A DNA stretch of 12,719 bases from Solirubrobacteraceae bacterium (GCA_024710825.1 JANJUA010000411.1:1-12719), one strand, 5' to 3'. Counted from the first letter of the stretch, positions 1 through 6,288 are shown. Translations and numbers: made by a program. Notes: generated by a model from the letters alone, not told the origin.

Positions 1-40
1 CCACCCCGATGGCGACGACACCCCACGCGACGCCCTTCAT
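1..40 (-). CDS. Start of an unidentified membrane or exported protein, cut by the window edge
   Basis: Only the first 13 codons are inside the window. They begin with ATG at 38-40 and read MKGVAWGVVAIGV. One lysine followed by a run of small hydrophobic residues fits the start of a signal peptide or first membrane helix. The gene starts 51 bases after the stop of the broken peptidase C26 remnant on the same strand, and a TATGCT hexamer lies between them. No product can be named from so little sequence, and the start is supported only by its reading pattern, since there is no strong Shine-Dalgarno sequence. Confidence 0.45.
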   Translation of the reverse strand, partial: MKGVAWGVVAIGV

Positions 41-67
41 GGCGGTTGACAAGCGCACAACCGAGCC

Positions 68-73
68 AGCATA
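68..73 (-). promoter_or_regulatory. Possible -10 box for the left-edge gene
   Basis: The minus strand reads TATGCT, a good TAnnnT hexamer, 27 bases before the ATG at 40. It falls in the gap after the peptidase remnant's stop. I see no convincing -35, so this rests on the hexamer and its position. Confidence 0.3.
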
Positions 74-91
74 AACGGCGCCCAGGTCGGC

Positions 92-404
92 TCATCCCCG
101 GGGCGGTCGGCGGCCCTCGGCGCCGGACGCCGCCTCCTCGACGAGCGCTCCGAACAGGCGCGACGCGGTGGGCCGCCGGGTCGATGTCGGCGCCGCCCGC
201 GAGCGTGAGCCCGTCGATCCGGTCGAGGAGCTCGTCCGGCTCGCGCACCCAGGCCTCGTCGACCGGCGGCAGGACGGCGCCTGCGCCCGCCCGCCGGACC
301 GCCTCGACGTACATGCGCGAAAGCGGGTGGGGGCCCTGGTCCCAGACGCTCCAACGGGCCCGCTCGAGCGACGCGCAGATCCCGATCGTCGGTCGCATGT
401 GCAT
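92..404 (-). pseudogene. Peptidase C26 (PuuD-like gamma-glutamyl hydrolase) remnant with internal deletion and frame change
   Basis: From ATG at 404 or, more family-like, 398, the minus strand encodes a normal N-terminus of class I glutamine-amidotransferase-like peptidase C26. It has RPTIGICASL at the start, YVEAV about residue 30, and LLDRIDGLTLAGGADIDP at about 57-74. At about 165-180 similarity stops in that frame and resumes in another with TASRLFGALVEEAASG and a stop at 92-94, which resembles the family's C-terminal helix. Intact members are about 240 residues; here only about 100 codons remain. The missing middle would hold the nucleophilic cysteine of the GxCRG motif and the His-Glu of HPE, so the product cannot be a working hydrolase. 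Intact relatives cleave gamma-glutamyl-GABA or similar amides. The deletion could be real decay or an assembly collapse in GC-rich DNA. The family call on the first half is firm; the C-terminal half rests on a short match. Confidence 0.65.
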
Positions 405-409
405 AGAGT
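404..409 (+). promoter_or_regulatory. -10-like TAGAGT placed for leaderless transcription of the crotonase gene
   Basis: TAGAGT ends 8 bases before the ATG at 418, so the predicted transcript would begin at or next to the start codon. It overlaps the alternative start of the divergent peptidase remnant. No recognisable -35 is present. Confidence 0.35.
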
Positions 410-417
410 GCCGCACC

Positions 418-1209
418 ATGGCAGCCGTCAACCTCACCGTCTCCGAAGGCCTGGCGACGATCGAGCTCGACCGTCCCGACGCGCTCAACGCGTGGAACCT
501 GGAACTGGGCGAGGAGCTGCGCGCCGCCGTCGAGGACGTCGCCGCGGACGAGGCCGTCCGCGCCGTCCTGATCTGCGGCGCCGGTCGGGCGTTCTCGTCC
601 GGGGCCGACCTCAAGGACATCACGGGCAGAGGGCTCACGCCGGAGGGCCATCCCGACCTGCACAAGGTGCTCACCGAGGCGTACCACCCGATCATCGCCG
701 GCATCCGCCGGATGCCGAAGCCGGTCGTGGCCGCCGTCAACGGCCCCGCGGTCGGCATCGGCATGTCGCTGGCGCTCAGCTGCGACCTGGTCGTCGCCGC
801 CGAGTCCTCCTATCTCCTGCTCGCCTTCGTGAACATCGGCCTCGTCGCGGACGGCGGCTCGTCGCTGTTCGTCCCCGCCAGGGTGGGAATGGCCCGCGCG
901 GCGGAGATGGCGATGCTCGGCGAGCGCATCCCCGCGCCCCAGGCGCTCGAGTGGGGCCTGGTCAACCGGGTCGTGCCCGACGCCGCTCTGCGCGACGAGG
1001 CCGAGGCCCTGGCGCGCCGCCTGGCGGCCGGTCCGACGCGGTCCTACGCGGGCACCAAGCGCCAGCTCAACGCGATGCTCTACGGTCGGCTCGACGAACA
1101 GCTCGACCTCGAGGCCGGCATCCAGCAGGAGATGGCCGCCAGCACCGACTTCGCGGAGGGCGTCGCCGCCTTCCTGCAGAAGCGCCAACCCACCTTCCGA
1201 GGAGCCTGA
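418..1209 (+). CDS. Enoyl-CoA hydratase/isomerase family (crotonase fold), PaaG-like active site
   Basis: This 263-residue cytosolic protein has full crotonase length. GAGRAFSSGADLKDI (54-68) and NGPAVGIGMSLALSCD (108-123) form the CoA-binding and oxyanion-hole regions. The two catalytic glutamates of classical enoyl-CoA hydratase are not seen at their usual places. Instead GLVADGGSS carries Asp145, aligning with the catalytic aspartate of PaaG-type ring-epoxide isomerases and some enoyl-CoA isomerases. Isomerase chemistry in fatty-acid or aromatic degradation is therefore likelier than plain hydration, but the substrate cannot be read from sequence. I chose ATG 418 because similarity starts there (MAAVNLTVSEGLATIELDRP). 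The reading frame is open further upstream to 46, but that part has no protein character and lies over the opposite-strand peptidase. The gene ends 57 bases before the oxidase cluster and has no evident functional link to it. Confidence 0.88.
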   Translation: MAAVNLTVSEGLATIELDRPDALNAWNLELGEELRAAVEDVAADEAVRAVLICGAGRAFSSGADLKDITGRGLTPEGHPDLHKVLTEAYHPIIAGIRRMPKPVVAAVNGPAVGIGMSLALSCDLVVAAESSYLLLAFVNIGLVADGGSSLFVPARVGMARAAEMAMLGERIPAPQALEWGLVNRVVPDAALRDEAEALARRLAAGPTRSYAGTKRQLNAMLYGRLDEQLDLEAGIQQEMAASTDFAEGVAAFLQKRQPTFRGA

Positions 1210-1248
1210 CTCGGCACACGTCGAGACTCGCTCCCACCGTCCCTCCAC

Positions 1249-1254
1249 TAACAT
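1249..1254 (+). promoter_or_regulatory. Possible -10 box for oxidase cluster 1
   Basis: TAACAT lies 12 bases before the ATG of ctaC1 in the 57-base gap after the crotonase gene. It would give a 5' leader of only a few bases, consistent with the absence of a Shine-Dalgarno sequence there. There is no clear -35 at 16-18 bases. Confidence 0.3.
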
Positions 1255-1266
1255 CCCCGCCGCTTC

Positions 1267-2145
1267 ATGGGCCGCAACAGACGCCACCTAATCACTCTGA
1301 CCTTCCTCGCCGCGATGGTCGCGACGCTCGTCGTCGCACCCGCCGCGATGGCCGACCTCTTCACCCCCGAGAGCGGCGGATCCTCCAACGCCGACCGCAT
1401 CTCCACGCTCTACCTGCTGACGTTCCTCGTCGGCGTGGTCGTGTTCATCGGGGTCGAGGGGACGCTGATCTACGCGCTGATCAAGTTCCGGGCCCGCAAG
1501 GGCGCCGTCGCCGCCCAGATCCACGGCAACACCCGCCTGGAGATCGGCTGGACGGTCGGCGCCGCGGTCGTCCTCGTGGTCCTCGCCGTCATCACCTTCG
1601 CGATGCTCCCCGGCATCCGCGACCCCTCCAACTCGGCGCCGGGCGCCGCCGCGGCCCTCGCGTCGCCGGTCGCCGCGGTGGGCGAGAAGCGCGTGCCGCC
1701 CGACGGCAAGGCGCTGAACATCGAGGTCAACGGCCAGCAGTACCTCTGGCGCTACACGTACCCGGACGGCGACGACAACAACTTGAACAACCCCTTCTCG
1801 TACGAGGAGATGGTCGTGCCGGTCGGCACGACCGTCACGCTCGACATCCGGTCGCAGGACGTGGTGCACTCCTGGTGGATCCCCGAGCTCGGCGGCAAGA
1901 TGGACGCCGTTCCGGGGTACACGAACTACGCCTGGTTCCGGATCGACAAGCCCGGCGTGTTCCATGGGCAGTGCGCCGAGCTGTGCGGCAACGGCCACGC
2001 GAACATGATCGCCAAGGTCCGTGCCGTGAGCCCCGAGGAGTACCGCGAGTGGATCGCCGAGAAGAGCGCCTCCATCCAGGCGGCCGACGAGGCCGCCGCC
2101 GCCTCGCGCGAGCGCCTCGCCCAGGACCCCAACGCAACCCCGTGA
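1267..2145 (+). CDS. ctaC: Cytochrome c oxidase subunit II (cluster 1, CuA subunit without fused cytochrome c)
   Basis: This 292-residue protein takes electrons from cytochrome c at its CuA centre and passes them to subunit I. A signal peptide covers about 1-29 (basic start, hydrophobic core, likely cut after AMA). Two membrane hairpin helices follow at about 46-70 and 93-115, the second preceded by HGNTRLEIGWTV. The cupredoxin domain begins near 150. QQYLWRYTYP (157-166) supplies the aromatic electron-entry patch. The CuA ligands are all present: His201, Cys236, Glu238 (by its backbone carbonyl), Cys240, His244 and Met247. After the cupredoxin fold comes a charged alanine-rich tail with no CxxCH, unlike the cluster 2 subunit II. 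The gene opens the cluster, 11 bases before ctaD1. The ATG at 1267 is the natural start because it gives a complete signal peptide, although no Shine-Dalgarno sequence precedes it. Confidence 0.95.
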   Translation: MGRNRRHLITLTFLAAMVATLVVAPAAMADLFTPESGGSSNADRISTLYLLTFLVGVVVFIGVEGTLIYALIKFRARKGAVAAQIHGNTRLEIGWTVGAAVVLVVLAVITFAMLPGIRDPSNSAPGAAAALASPVAAVGEKRVPPDGKALNIEVNGQQYLWRYTYPDGDDNNLNNPFSYEEMVVPVGTTVTLDIRSQDVVHSWWIPELGGKMDAVPGYTNYAWFRIDKPGVFHGQCAELCGNGHANMIAKVRAVSPEEYREWIAEKSASIQAADEAAAASRERLAQDPNATP

Positions 2146-2156
2146 GCTGAGACCCG

Positions 2157-3860
2157 ATGGCCGCTGACTCCCCCTCCCTGAAGCCTGTGCCGCAAGTCGT
2201 GGCGCACTCCGTGCGCCGCGAGCGCAGCGGCATCGTGGACTGGCTGACCACGACCGATCACAAGAAGATCGGCATCCTCTACCTGGTCACGACGTTCGTC
2301 TTCTTCGTGCTCGGTGGCGTCGAGGCGCTGCTGATCCGCATGCAGCTCGGGACCGCGCAGAACACGCTCCTGACGCCGGAGACGTTCAACCAGCTCTTCA
2401 CGATGCACGGGACGACGATGGTCTTCCTGTTCGTCGTGCCGATCATGGCCGGCTTCGGCAACTACTTCGTGCCGCTGATGATCGGGGCGCGCGACATGGC
2501 GTTCCCGCGCCTGAACGCGCTGTCGTACTGGCTGCTGCTGGCCGGCGGCCTCGTCTTCTACGGCTCCGTCTTCTTCGACCCGCCGGCGATGGGCTGGACG
2601 AGCTACACGCCGCTGTCCGACGAGGCGTTCATGCCCTCGGCGGGGGTCGACGCGTGGATCTTCCTCGTGCACCTCACCGGCCTGTCCTCGCTCGTCGGCG
2701 CGGTGAACTTCTACGCCACGATCGCCAACATGCGCGCGCCCGGCATGGGCTGGGGCCGCCTGCCGCTGTTCGTGTGGACCATCCTGGTCTACGCGATCCT
2801 GCTGATCCTGGCGCTGCCGGTCATCGCCGGCGCCGTGACCCTGCTGCTGACCGACCGCCACTTCGGGACGAACTTCTACGACCCGGCCAACGGGGGCTCG
2901 CCGCTGCTGTGGCAGCACCTGTTCTGGTTCTTCGGCCACCCCGAGGTCTACATCATGGTCCTGCCGGGCTTCGGGATCATCTCCGAGGTCCTGCCGGTGT
3001 TCGCCCGCAAGCCGATCTTCGGCTACAAGGCGATCGCCGCGTCGACCGTGGTCATCGCGTTCCTCGGCCTGCTCGTGTGGGCGCACCACATGTTCACGTC
3101 GCCGAGCCCGACGGTGGTGCTCGTCTTCTTCATGATGAGCTCGTTCCTCATCGCGATACCCACCGGCGTGAAGATCTTCAACTGGCTCGCCACGCTCTGG
3201 CGCGGCACGATCGAGTTCAAGACGCCGCTGATCTTCGCCGCCGGCTTCCTGTCGCAGTTCGTCGTCGGCGGCATCACCGGCATCATCGTCGCGATCTTCC
3301 CGGTCGACTGGCAGCTGCACGACACGTACTTCGTCGTCGCGCACTTCCACTACGTCCTCATGGGCGGCGCGGTGTTCGCGGTCTTCGCCGGGATCTACTA
3401 CTGGTTCCCGAAGATCACGGGCCGGATGCTCAACGAGGGGCTCGGCAAGCTCTCGTTCGCGCTGATGTACATCGGCTTCAACGTGACGTTCCTGATCCAG
3501 CACACGATCGGCATGGACGGCATGCCGCGGCGCGTCTACGAGTACCCGGACGTCGGCAACCTCGTCCTGTACAACCGGATCTCGACCGTCGGCTCGTTCA
3601 TCCTGGGCCTCGGCGTGCTGGTGACGATCATCAACGTGGCGCGGTCGGTCAAGCGCGGCCCCGTGGCCGGGCCGGACCCGTGGAAGGGCAACACGCTCGA
3701 GTGGTACACCGAGTCGCCCCCGCCGACGGTCAACTTCGACGTCGTCCCGCGCGTCCGCTCCGTCGAGCCCATGAAGGACATCCGACGCGAGATCGAGCGC
3801 AACACCGGCGTGCCGGTCGCCGAGGCGGCACCGGCGCCCGAGTCGCTCGTCCGCGGATAG
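2157..3860 (+). CDS. ctaD: Cytochrome c oxidase subunit I, A1 type (aa3-type catalytic subunit, cluster 1)
   Basis: This 567-residue, roughly 12-helix protein reduces oxygen to water and pumps protons. Heme a ligands are His84 and His398, and the heme a3 ligand is His396 in HDTYFVVAHFHYVL. CuB ligands are His261, His310 and His311. FGHPEVYI carries Glu263, the A1-type D-channel glutamate, and Tyr265, the residue cross-linked to a CuB histidine. D-channel residues Asp113 and Asn120 (RDMAFPRLN) and K-channel Lys339 (PTGVKIFNW) are present, so both proton channels look intact. His388-Asp389 match the Mg site. The N-terminus is a short cytosolic segment with TTTDHKKIGILY before helix I. The gene lies 11 bases after ctaC1 and 7 bases before ctaB. 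Heme a rather than heme b is inferred from family and from the neighbouring ctaB. Confidence 0.97.
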   Translation: MAADSPSLKPVPQVVAHSVRRERSGIVDWLTTTDHKKIGILYLVTTFVFFVLGGVEALLIRMQLGTAQNTLLTPETFNQLFTMHGTTMVFLFVVPIMAGFGNYFVPLMIGARDMAFPRLNALSYWLLLAGGLVFYGSVFFDPPAMGWTSYTPLSDEAFMPSAGVDAWIFLVHLTGLSSLVGAVNFYATIANMRAPGMGWGRLPLFVWTILVYAILLILALPVIAGAVTLLLTDRHFGTNFYDPANGGSPLLWQHLFWFFGHPEVYIMVLPGFGIISEVLPVFARKPIFGYKAIAASTVVIAFLGLLVWAHHMFTSPSPTVVLVFFMMSSFLIAIPTGVKIFNWLATLWRGTIEFKTPLIFAAGFLSQFVVGGITGIIVAIFPVDWQLHDTYFVVAHFHYVLMGGAVFAVFAGIYYWFPKITGRMLNEGLGKLSFALMYIGFNVTFLIQHTIGMDGMPRRVYEYPDVGNLVLYNRISTVGSFILGLGVLVTIINVARSVKRGPVAGPDPWKGNTLEWYTESPPPTVNFDVVPRVRSVEPMKDIRREIERNTGVPVAEAAPAPESLVRG

Positions 3861-3867
3861 GGCTCCC

Positions 3868-4743
3868 GTGGAGGCCGTCGCCGCCCACAAGCACAGCCTG
3901 GTCGGCGACTACGTCACCCTGACGAAGCCGAAGGTCCAGTCGCTGCTGCTGCTCACCACGGTGGCGGCGATGGAGATCGCGGGCGACCCCTCCATCGGGC
4001 TCATCCTGGCGACCGTCATCGGCGGCTATCTCTCCGCGGGCGGCGCGGGCGCGGTCAACCACTGGTACGACCGCGACCTGGACCGGAAGATGGAGCGGAC
4101 GTCGACGCGCCCCGTCGCGTCCGGCCGCGTCTCCCCCAGGGCGGCGCTGACCTTCGGGCTCGTGCTCGCCGCGCTGGCCGTCGTGTGGCTGTCGCTGCTC
4201 GTCAACCCGCTCGCCGCGGCGCTGTCGTTCAGCGGCTTCCTCGGCTACACGCTGGTCTACACCATCTGGCTGAAGCGCCGCACGCCGCAGAACATCGTGA
4301 TCGGGGGCGCCGCCGGCGCCGTCCCGCCGCTCGTCGGCTGGGCAGCGGTCACCGGCGGGCTCAGCGGCACCGCGCTGTACCTCTTCGCGATCGTGTTCTT
4401 CTGGACGCCCCCCCACTTCTGGGCGCTCGCCCTGCTGATGAAGGACGAGTACGCGAACGTCAAGGTCCCGATGCTGCCCGTCGTGCGAGGCGAGAAGGAG
4501 ACGCGCAAGCAGATCCTGCTCTACTCGATCCTGCTGTACGCGGTCAGCCAGCTCCCGTTCTGCGCGGGCGCCTTCGGCATCACGTACCTGGTGTGCTCGC
4601 TCGCCCTCGGGGGCGCGTTCATCGGCCTGGCGTGGCGCCTGTACCGCCGCGCGGACCGCCGCGCCGCCCTCACGCTCTACCTCTTCTCGCTCGCCTACCT
4701 CGCGCTGCTGTTCGTCGCGATGGTGGCGGACGTCCGCCTGTAG
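3868..4743 (+). CDS. ctaB: Protoheme IX farnesyltransferase (heme o synthase)
   Basis: This 291-residue UbiA-family membrane enzyme adds a farnesyl group to heme b, giving heme o, the precursor of heme a. The first Mg-diphosphate motif, NHWYDRDLDRKMERT, has the N-x3-D-x3-D pattern at Asn64, Asp68 and Asp72 and is followed by the family's TSTRPVASG. The second conserved stretch, LKRRTPQNIVIGG followed by AGAVPPLVGW, is also typical, as are WTPPHFWALAL and MLPVV further on. About eight or nine helices are visible. The start is GTG at 3868, 7 bases after ctaD1, giving the usual short N-terminus before DYVTLTKPKV. It is the only heme-modifying gene in the window. No heme A synthase (ctaA) is present, so that step must be encoded elsewhere. 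It could serve both oxidase clusters. Confidence 0.96.
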   Translation: MEAVAAHKHSLVGDYVTLTKPKVQSLLLLTTVAAMEIAGDPSIGLILATVIGGYLSAGGAGAVNHWYDRDLDRKMERTSTRPVASGRVSPRAALTFGLVLAALAVVWLSLLVNPLAAALSFSGFLGYTLVYTIWLKRRTPQNIVIGGAAGAVPPLVGWAAVTGGLSGTALYLFAIVFFWTPPHFWALALLMKDEYANVKVPMLPVVRGEKETRKQILLYSILLYAVSQLPFCAGAFGITYLVCSLALGGAFIGLAWRLYRRADRRAALTLYLFSLAYLALLFVAMVADVRL

Positions 4744-4754
4744 CCCTTTTGAAC

Positions 4755-4760
4755 TAGGAT
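4755..4760 (+). promoter_or_regulatory. TAGGAT: internal -10 box or Shine-Dalgarno of the 36-residue ORF
   Basis: TAGGAT lies 10 bases before ATG 4771, in the 27-base gap after ctaB. It is identical to the -10 proposed for cluster 2 at 6274. The AGGA inside it could equally act as a Shine-Dalgarno sequence 11 bases from the start, so the two readings compete. No -35 is seen. Confidence 0.3.
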
Positions 4761-4770
4761 CTGAAAGCGC

Positions 4771-4881
4771 ATGGACCGTCGACTCGCACGCAAGAACATC
4801 CGCACCGGCCTCATCGCGGCGGCCGTGTGCGTCTTCATGTTCGGCATGACCTTCGTCGCCGCGGCGCTCTACGTGGCATGA
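4771..4881 (+). CDS. 36-residue one-helix protein resembling the membrane anchor of Cox11/CtaG
   Basis: The reading frame is MDRRLARKNIRTG, then a hydrophobic helix (about 14-35) ending ALYVA and a stop. A basic RRLARKNIRTG start followed by a helix with FMFGMTFVAAALY closely resembles the cytosolic tail and single helix of Cox11/CtaG, the CuB-insertion factor. The soluble copper-binding domain is entirely absent. The basic end suggests N-in, C-out topology. The ORF starts 27 bases after ctaB, and its TGA overlaps the next gene's ATG (ATGA at 4878-4881), so the two are probably translationally coupled. It is most likely a small subunit or assembly helper of oxidase 1. The Cox11 resemblance may reflect only a shared anchor type. 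Confidence 0.7.
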   Translation: MDRRLARKNIRTGLIAAAVCVFMFGMTFVAAALYVA

Positions 4882-5108
4882 GCGACCTCGATCCCAAGAT
4901 CCCGCCCGCCGGCGAGGAGATCCACCTCCCCGGCCCGACGATCCTGCCGCTCATGCTCACGGTCGGCATCACCATGGTGCTCCTCGGCGTGACGACGACG
5001 ATCGTGCTCGTCATCGCCGGCCTCATCATCTCGGCGTGGTGCATCGTGCGCTGGATCGCGGACACGCGCCGCGACATCGCCGAGCTACCGCTCGAGCACC
5101 ACCACTAG
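4878..5108 (+). CDS. Small cytochrome c oxidase subunit IV-like membrane protein
   Basis: This 76-residue protein starts at the ATG overlapping the preceding stop. The frame is open 17 codons upstream, but that part belongs to the other ORF. It has a short polar head with EEIHLPGPTILPL, two helices at about 22-38 and 40-59 separated by little more than a turn, and a charged end (RWIADTRRDIAELPLEHHH). The IHLPGP(S/T)-helix-helix-charged-tail design is what I recall of small actinobacterial oxidase subunits annotated as subunit IV or CtaF-like. They lack cofactor ligands and are thought to stabilise the complex. Its place as last gene of cluster 1 fits. The exact family name cannot be fixed without a profile search. 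The terminal histidine triplet is unusual but may simply be surface charge. Confidence 0.75.
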   Translation: MSDLDPKIPPAGEEIHLPGPTILPLMLTVGITMVLLGVTTTIVLVIAGLIISAWCIVRWIADTRRDIAELPLEHHH

Positions 5109-5125
5109 CCGTCTGACACGACGCT

Positions 5126-5202
5126 CGCGCGATCTGCGTGCGTCCTCGGTCGCTCACGTGCTGGCGCACGCTTCGCTCCCTGCGTCCTTCGCAGATCACA
5201 CG
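5126..5202. repeat. Nested inverted repeat, REP-like element or bidirectional terminator
   Basis: The outer arms 5126-5138 and 5190-5202 match at 11 of 13 positions, with a perfect core of GATCTGCG (5131-5138) against CGCAGATC (5190-5197). At the centre a second hairpin, CGTGC-TGGC-GCACG, lies at 5157-5170. TGCGTCC occurs as a direct repeat at 5139 and 5181 just inside the arms. There is no T-tract, so this is not a classical intrinsic terminator. Dispersed intergenic palindromes of this look are common in high-GC actinobacteria, but copy number cannot be judged from one window. Confidence 0.6.
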
Positions 5203-5274
5203 ACCGCCATGTCAGAGCACGTAGCCGTCGCTGAACGGGCCGACGTCCCTCGCCGAGCGACGCGGGTCCGCCAC

Positions 5275-5288
5275 CCGGCCCCCGCCGG
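5275..5288 (-). terminator. GC hairpin just beyond the CBS gene
   Basis: CCGGC-CCCC-GCCGG forms a perfect 5-base-pair hairpin 15 bases past the CBS gene's stop. It lacks a U-tract, so termination here is inferred from position and the stem only. Confidence 0.3.
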
Positions 5289-5303
5289 CAGGCCCGCGGC
5301 CGC

Positions 5304-5723
5304 TCAGGCGCGCGCGAAGCGGGCCGGCTCGGGCACGTCGCAGATCGAGCCGTCGTCCGTCCAGCAGCGCACGATGTCGCGCATGGACAGCAGGCCGCAG
5401 ACCTCGCCCCCGTCGATCACGATCAGATGGCGGAAGCTGCCCCTCACCATCGCGGCCGCGGCCTCCTCCAGCGACCACGAGGGCGCGGCGTAGACGACGT
5501 TCGTCGTCAGGTGCGCCCCGATCAGCTCCACGTCGGGGTCCTGTCCCGCGGCGATGCTGGCGAGCACGTCGCGCTCGGTGACGATCGACGGCCCGGCCCC
5601 GTCCGGGTCGTTGACGACGGCAGCGCCGACGCGCCGGTCGGTCATCAGTCGCGCCGCGTCACGCAGCGTGTGCCCCGGGCCCATCGTCAGGACCACGTTG
5701 CTCATCCCGTCGCGCACCTGCAT
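5304..5723 (-). CDS. Double CBS-domain protein
   Basis: This 139-residue soluble protein consists almost wholly of two CBS motifs. The first, about 1-60, includes DAARLMTDRRVGAAVV and IVTERDVL; the second, about 70-125, includes LEEAAAAMVRGSFRHLIVID and GLLSMRDIV. CBS pairs form a Bateman module that commonly binds adenine nucleotides or related ligands, and the Asp in each (T/M)-x-RD motif is the usual ribose contact. No fused effector domain is present, so it would act on a partner. The start at 5721-5723 is well supported: AGGGAGGG lies 9 bases upstream (plus-strand 5733-5740), whereas the longer open frame beyond lacks protein character and overlaps the AraC gene. It is divergent from the AraC-type gene with 129 bases between them. 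A role in sensing energy state near the oxidase genes is an inference from position. Confidence 0.9.
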   Translation of the reverse strand: MQVRDGMSNVVLTMGPGHTLRDAARLMTDRRVGAAVVNDPDGAGPSIVTERDVLASIAAGQDPDVELIGAHLTTNVVYAAPSWSLEEAAAAMVRGSFRHLIVIDGGEVCGLLSMRDIVRCWTDDGSICDVPEPARFARA

Positions 5724-5757
5724 CCGGCTCAGCCCTCCCTCGTATCGTCTGCCACGA

Positions 5758-5763
5758 ACCGTA
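5758..5763 (-). promoter_or_regulatory. Possible -10 box of the CBS gene
   Basis: The minus strand reads TACGGT (TAnnnT) about 34 bases before the CBS start and upstream of its strong AGGGAGGG Shine-Dalgarno sequence. No clear -35 accompanies it. Confidence 0.3.
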
Positions 5764-5770
5764 GCAGAGG

Positions 5771-5829
5771 GGCCGGCATCGGCCGCGCGCCATCTTCGCC
5801 GCCCGTCGATGTGCAGGTTCGCCGCGAAC
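5771..5829. promoter_or_regulatory. Two inverted repeats in the CBS/AraC divergent region, candidate operators
   Basis: GTTCGC-C-GCGAAC at 5817-5829 is a perfect 6-base dyad 23 bases before the AraC-type start. GGCCG-GCAT-CGGCC at 5771-5784 is a second dyad lying just upstream of the proposed CBS -10. Either could bind a regulator of the divergent pair. AraC proteins usually prefer direct repeats, so a different factor is also possible. Confidence 0.3.
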
Positions 5830-5852
5830 GCGGGTAGACGCGTAGAGGTCAC

Positions 5853-6224
5853 ATGCAGCGCCCTGCCACCGTCCAGCTCCGCACCAGCCTCTACGACGAC
5901 GCCGTAGCGATCGTGGAGGCCGAGTACGCGGCCGATCTGTCGCTCGACGACATCGCCCGGCGGGTCGCCTCGTCGCGCCGCCAGCTCCAGCGGGCCTACG
6001 CCGAGATCGGGGACACGACGTTCCGCGAGCACCTCACGGCCATCCGGATGGAGCGCGCCGCCGAGCTGCTCCAGCGGCGCTCGCTCACGGTGCGCGAGGT
6101 CGCCCACCGGGTCGGCTACCGCCAGCCCGCTCAGTTCGCCAAGGCCTTCCGGCGCCACCACGGCAAGGCGCCGTCGGAGTTCCGTGCCCACCAAGACCCC
6201 ACCGGGACCGTCGCCGCGGCGTAG
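5853..6224 (+). CDS. Stand-alone AraC-type DNA-binding domain protein
   Basis: This 123-residue protein is little more than the two-helix-turn-helix domain of AraC/XylS regulators. The first motif spans about 30-50 (LSLDDIARRVASSRRQLQRAY), the linker helix is HLTAIRMERAAELL (60-73), and the second motif is LTVREVAHRVGY with AQFAKAFRRHHGKAPSEFR (78-111). The family's F-x-KAFRRHHGxxPSEFR end is intact. There is no ligand-binding or dimerisation domain, only about 25 residues before the first motif, so it resembles SoxS/MarA-size regulators. AGAGG lies 4 bases before ATG 5853, which is close for a Shine-Dalgarno sequence. It lies directly upstream of, and in the same direction as, the caa3 operon, with an 88-base gap that contains a good promoter and a dyad. 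Control of that operon is a reasonable inference. Confidence 0.88.
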   Translation: MQRPATVQLRTSLYDDAVAIVEAEYAADLSLDDIARRVASSRRQLQRAYAEIGDTTFREHLTAIRMERAAELLQRRSLTVREVAHRVGYRQPAQFAKAFRRHHGKAPSEFRAHQDPTGTVAAA

Positions 6225-6238
6225 CCGATGGCTGCTGG

Positions 6239-6260
6239 CGGACGGTCGGGTTGCCGTCCG
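6239..6260. promoter_or_regulatory. Perfect dyad overlapping the caa3 operon -35, candidate operator
   Basis: CGGACGG (6239-6245) and CCGTCCG (6254-6260) are perfect 7-base arms around an 8-base spacer. The right arm overlaps the -35 hexamer at 6251-6256, where a bound protein would compete with RNA polymerase. It could instead be a weak terminator hairpin of the AraC gene, which ends 14 bases upstream, but it has no T-tract. Confidence 0.45.
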
Positions 6261-6279
6261 TCCGATTCGCGCTTAGGAT
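6251..6279 (+). promoter_or_regulatory. Promoter of the caa3 operon (TTGCCG - 17 - TAGGAT)
   Basis: TTGCCG (6251-6256) and TAGGAT (6274-6279) are separated by exactly 17 bases, the best sigma70-like promoter in the window. Transcription would begin near 6286-6289, at or next to the ATG of the six-codon leader ORF. Confidence 0.6.
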
Positions 6280-6288
6280 GCGCCGTCC

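Larger units (their letters stand above)
5109..5303. other. Convergent intergenic region with palindromic structure
   Basis: These 195 bases separate the end of cluster 1 from the end of the CBS gene on the other strand. I find no convincing gene in them. They contain the nested inverted repeat at 5126-5202 and a second hairpin at 5275-5288 close to the CBS stop. Both are placed where converging transcripts would end. Confidence 0.7.

Noticed and set aside
46-417. N-terminal extension of the crotonase gene to 46
   Set aside because: The 124 added residues are Arg/Ser/Pro-rich without similarity and lie opposite the peptidase C26 remnant. The family N-terminus begins at 418.
168-2150. 660-codon plus-strand frame across the crotonase gene and ctaC1
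   Set aside because: Arg/Pro/Gly-rich shadow in a different frame from both real genes.
1926-3890. 654-codon open frame on the minus strand across ctaD1
   Set aside because: Its composition is Arg/Asp/Glu/His-rich without domains, the mirror of a high-GC coding strand. The plus strand holds an unmistakable oxidase subunit I.
5158-5493. 111-codon plus-strand frame starting in the convergent gap
   Set aside because: It has no recognisable features and runs over the CBS gene on the opposite strand, whose domains are clear.
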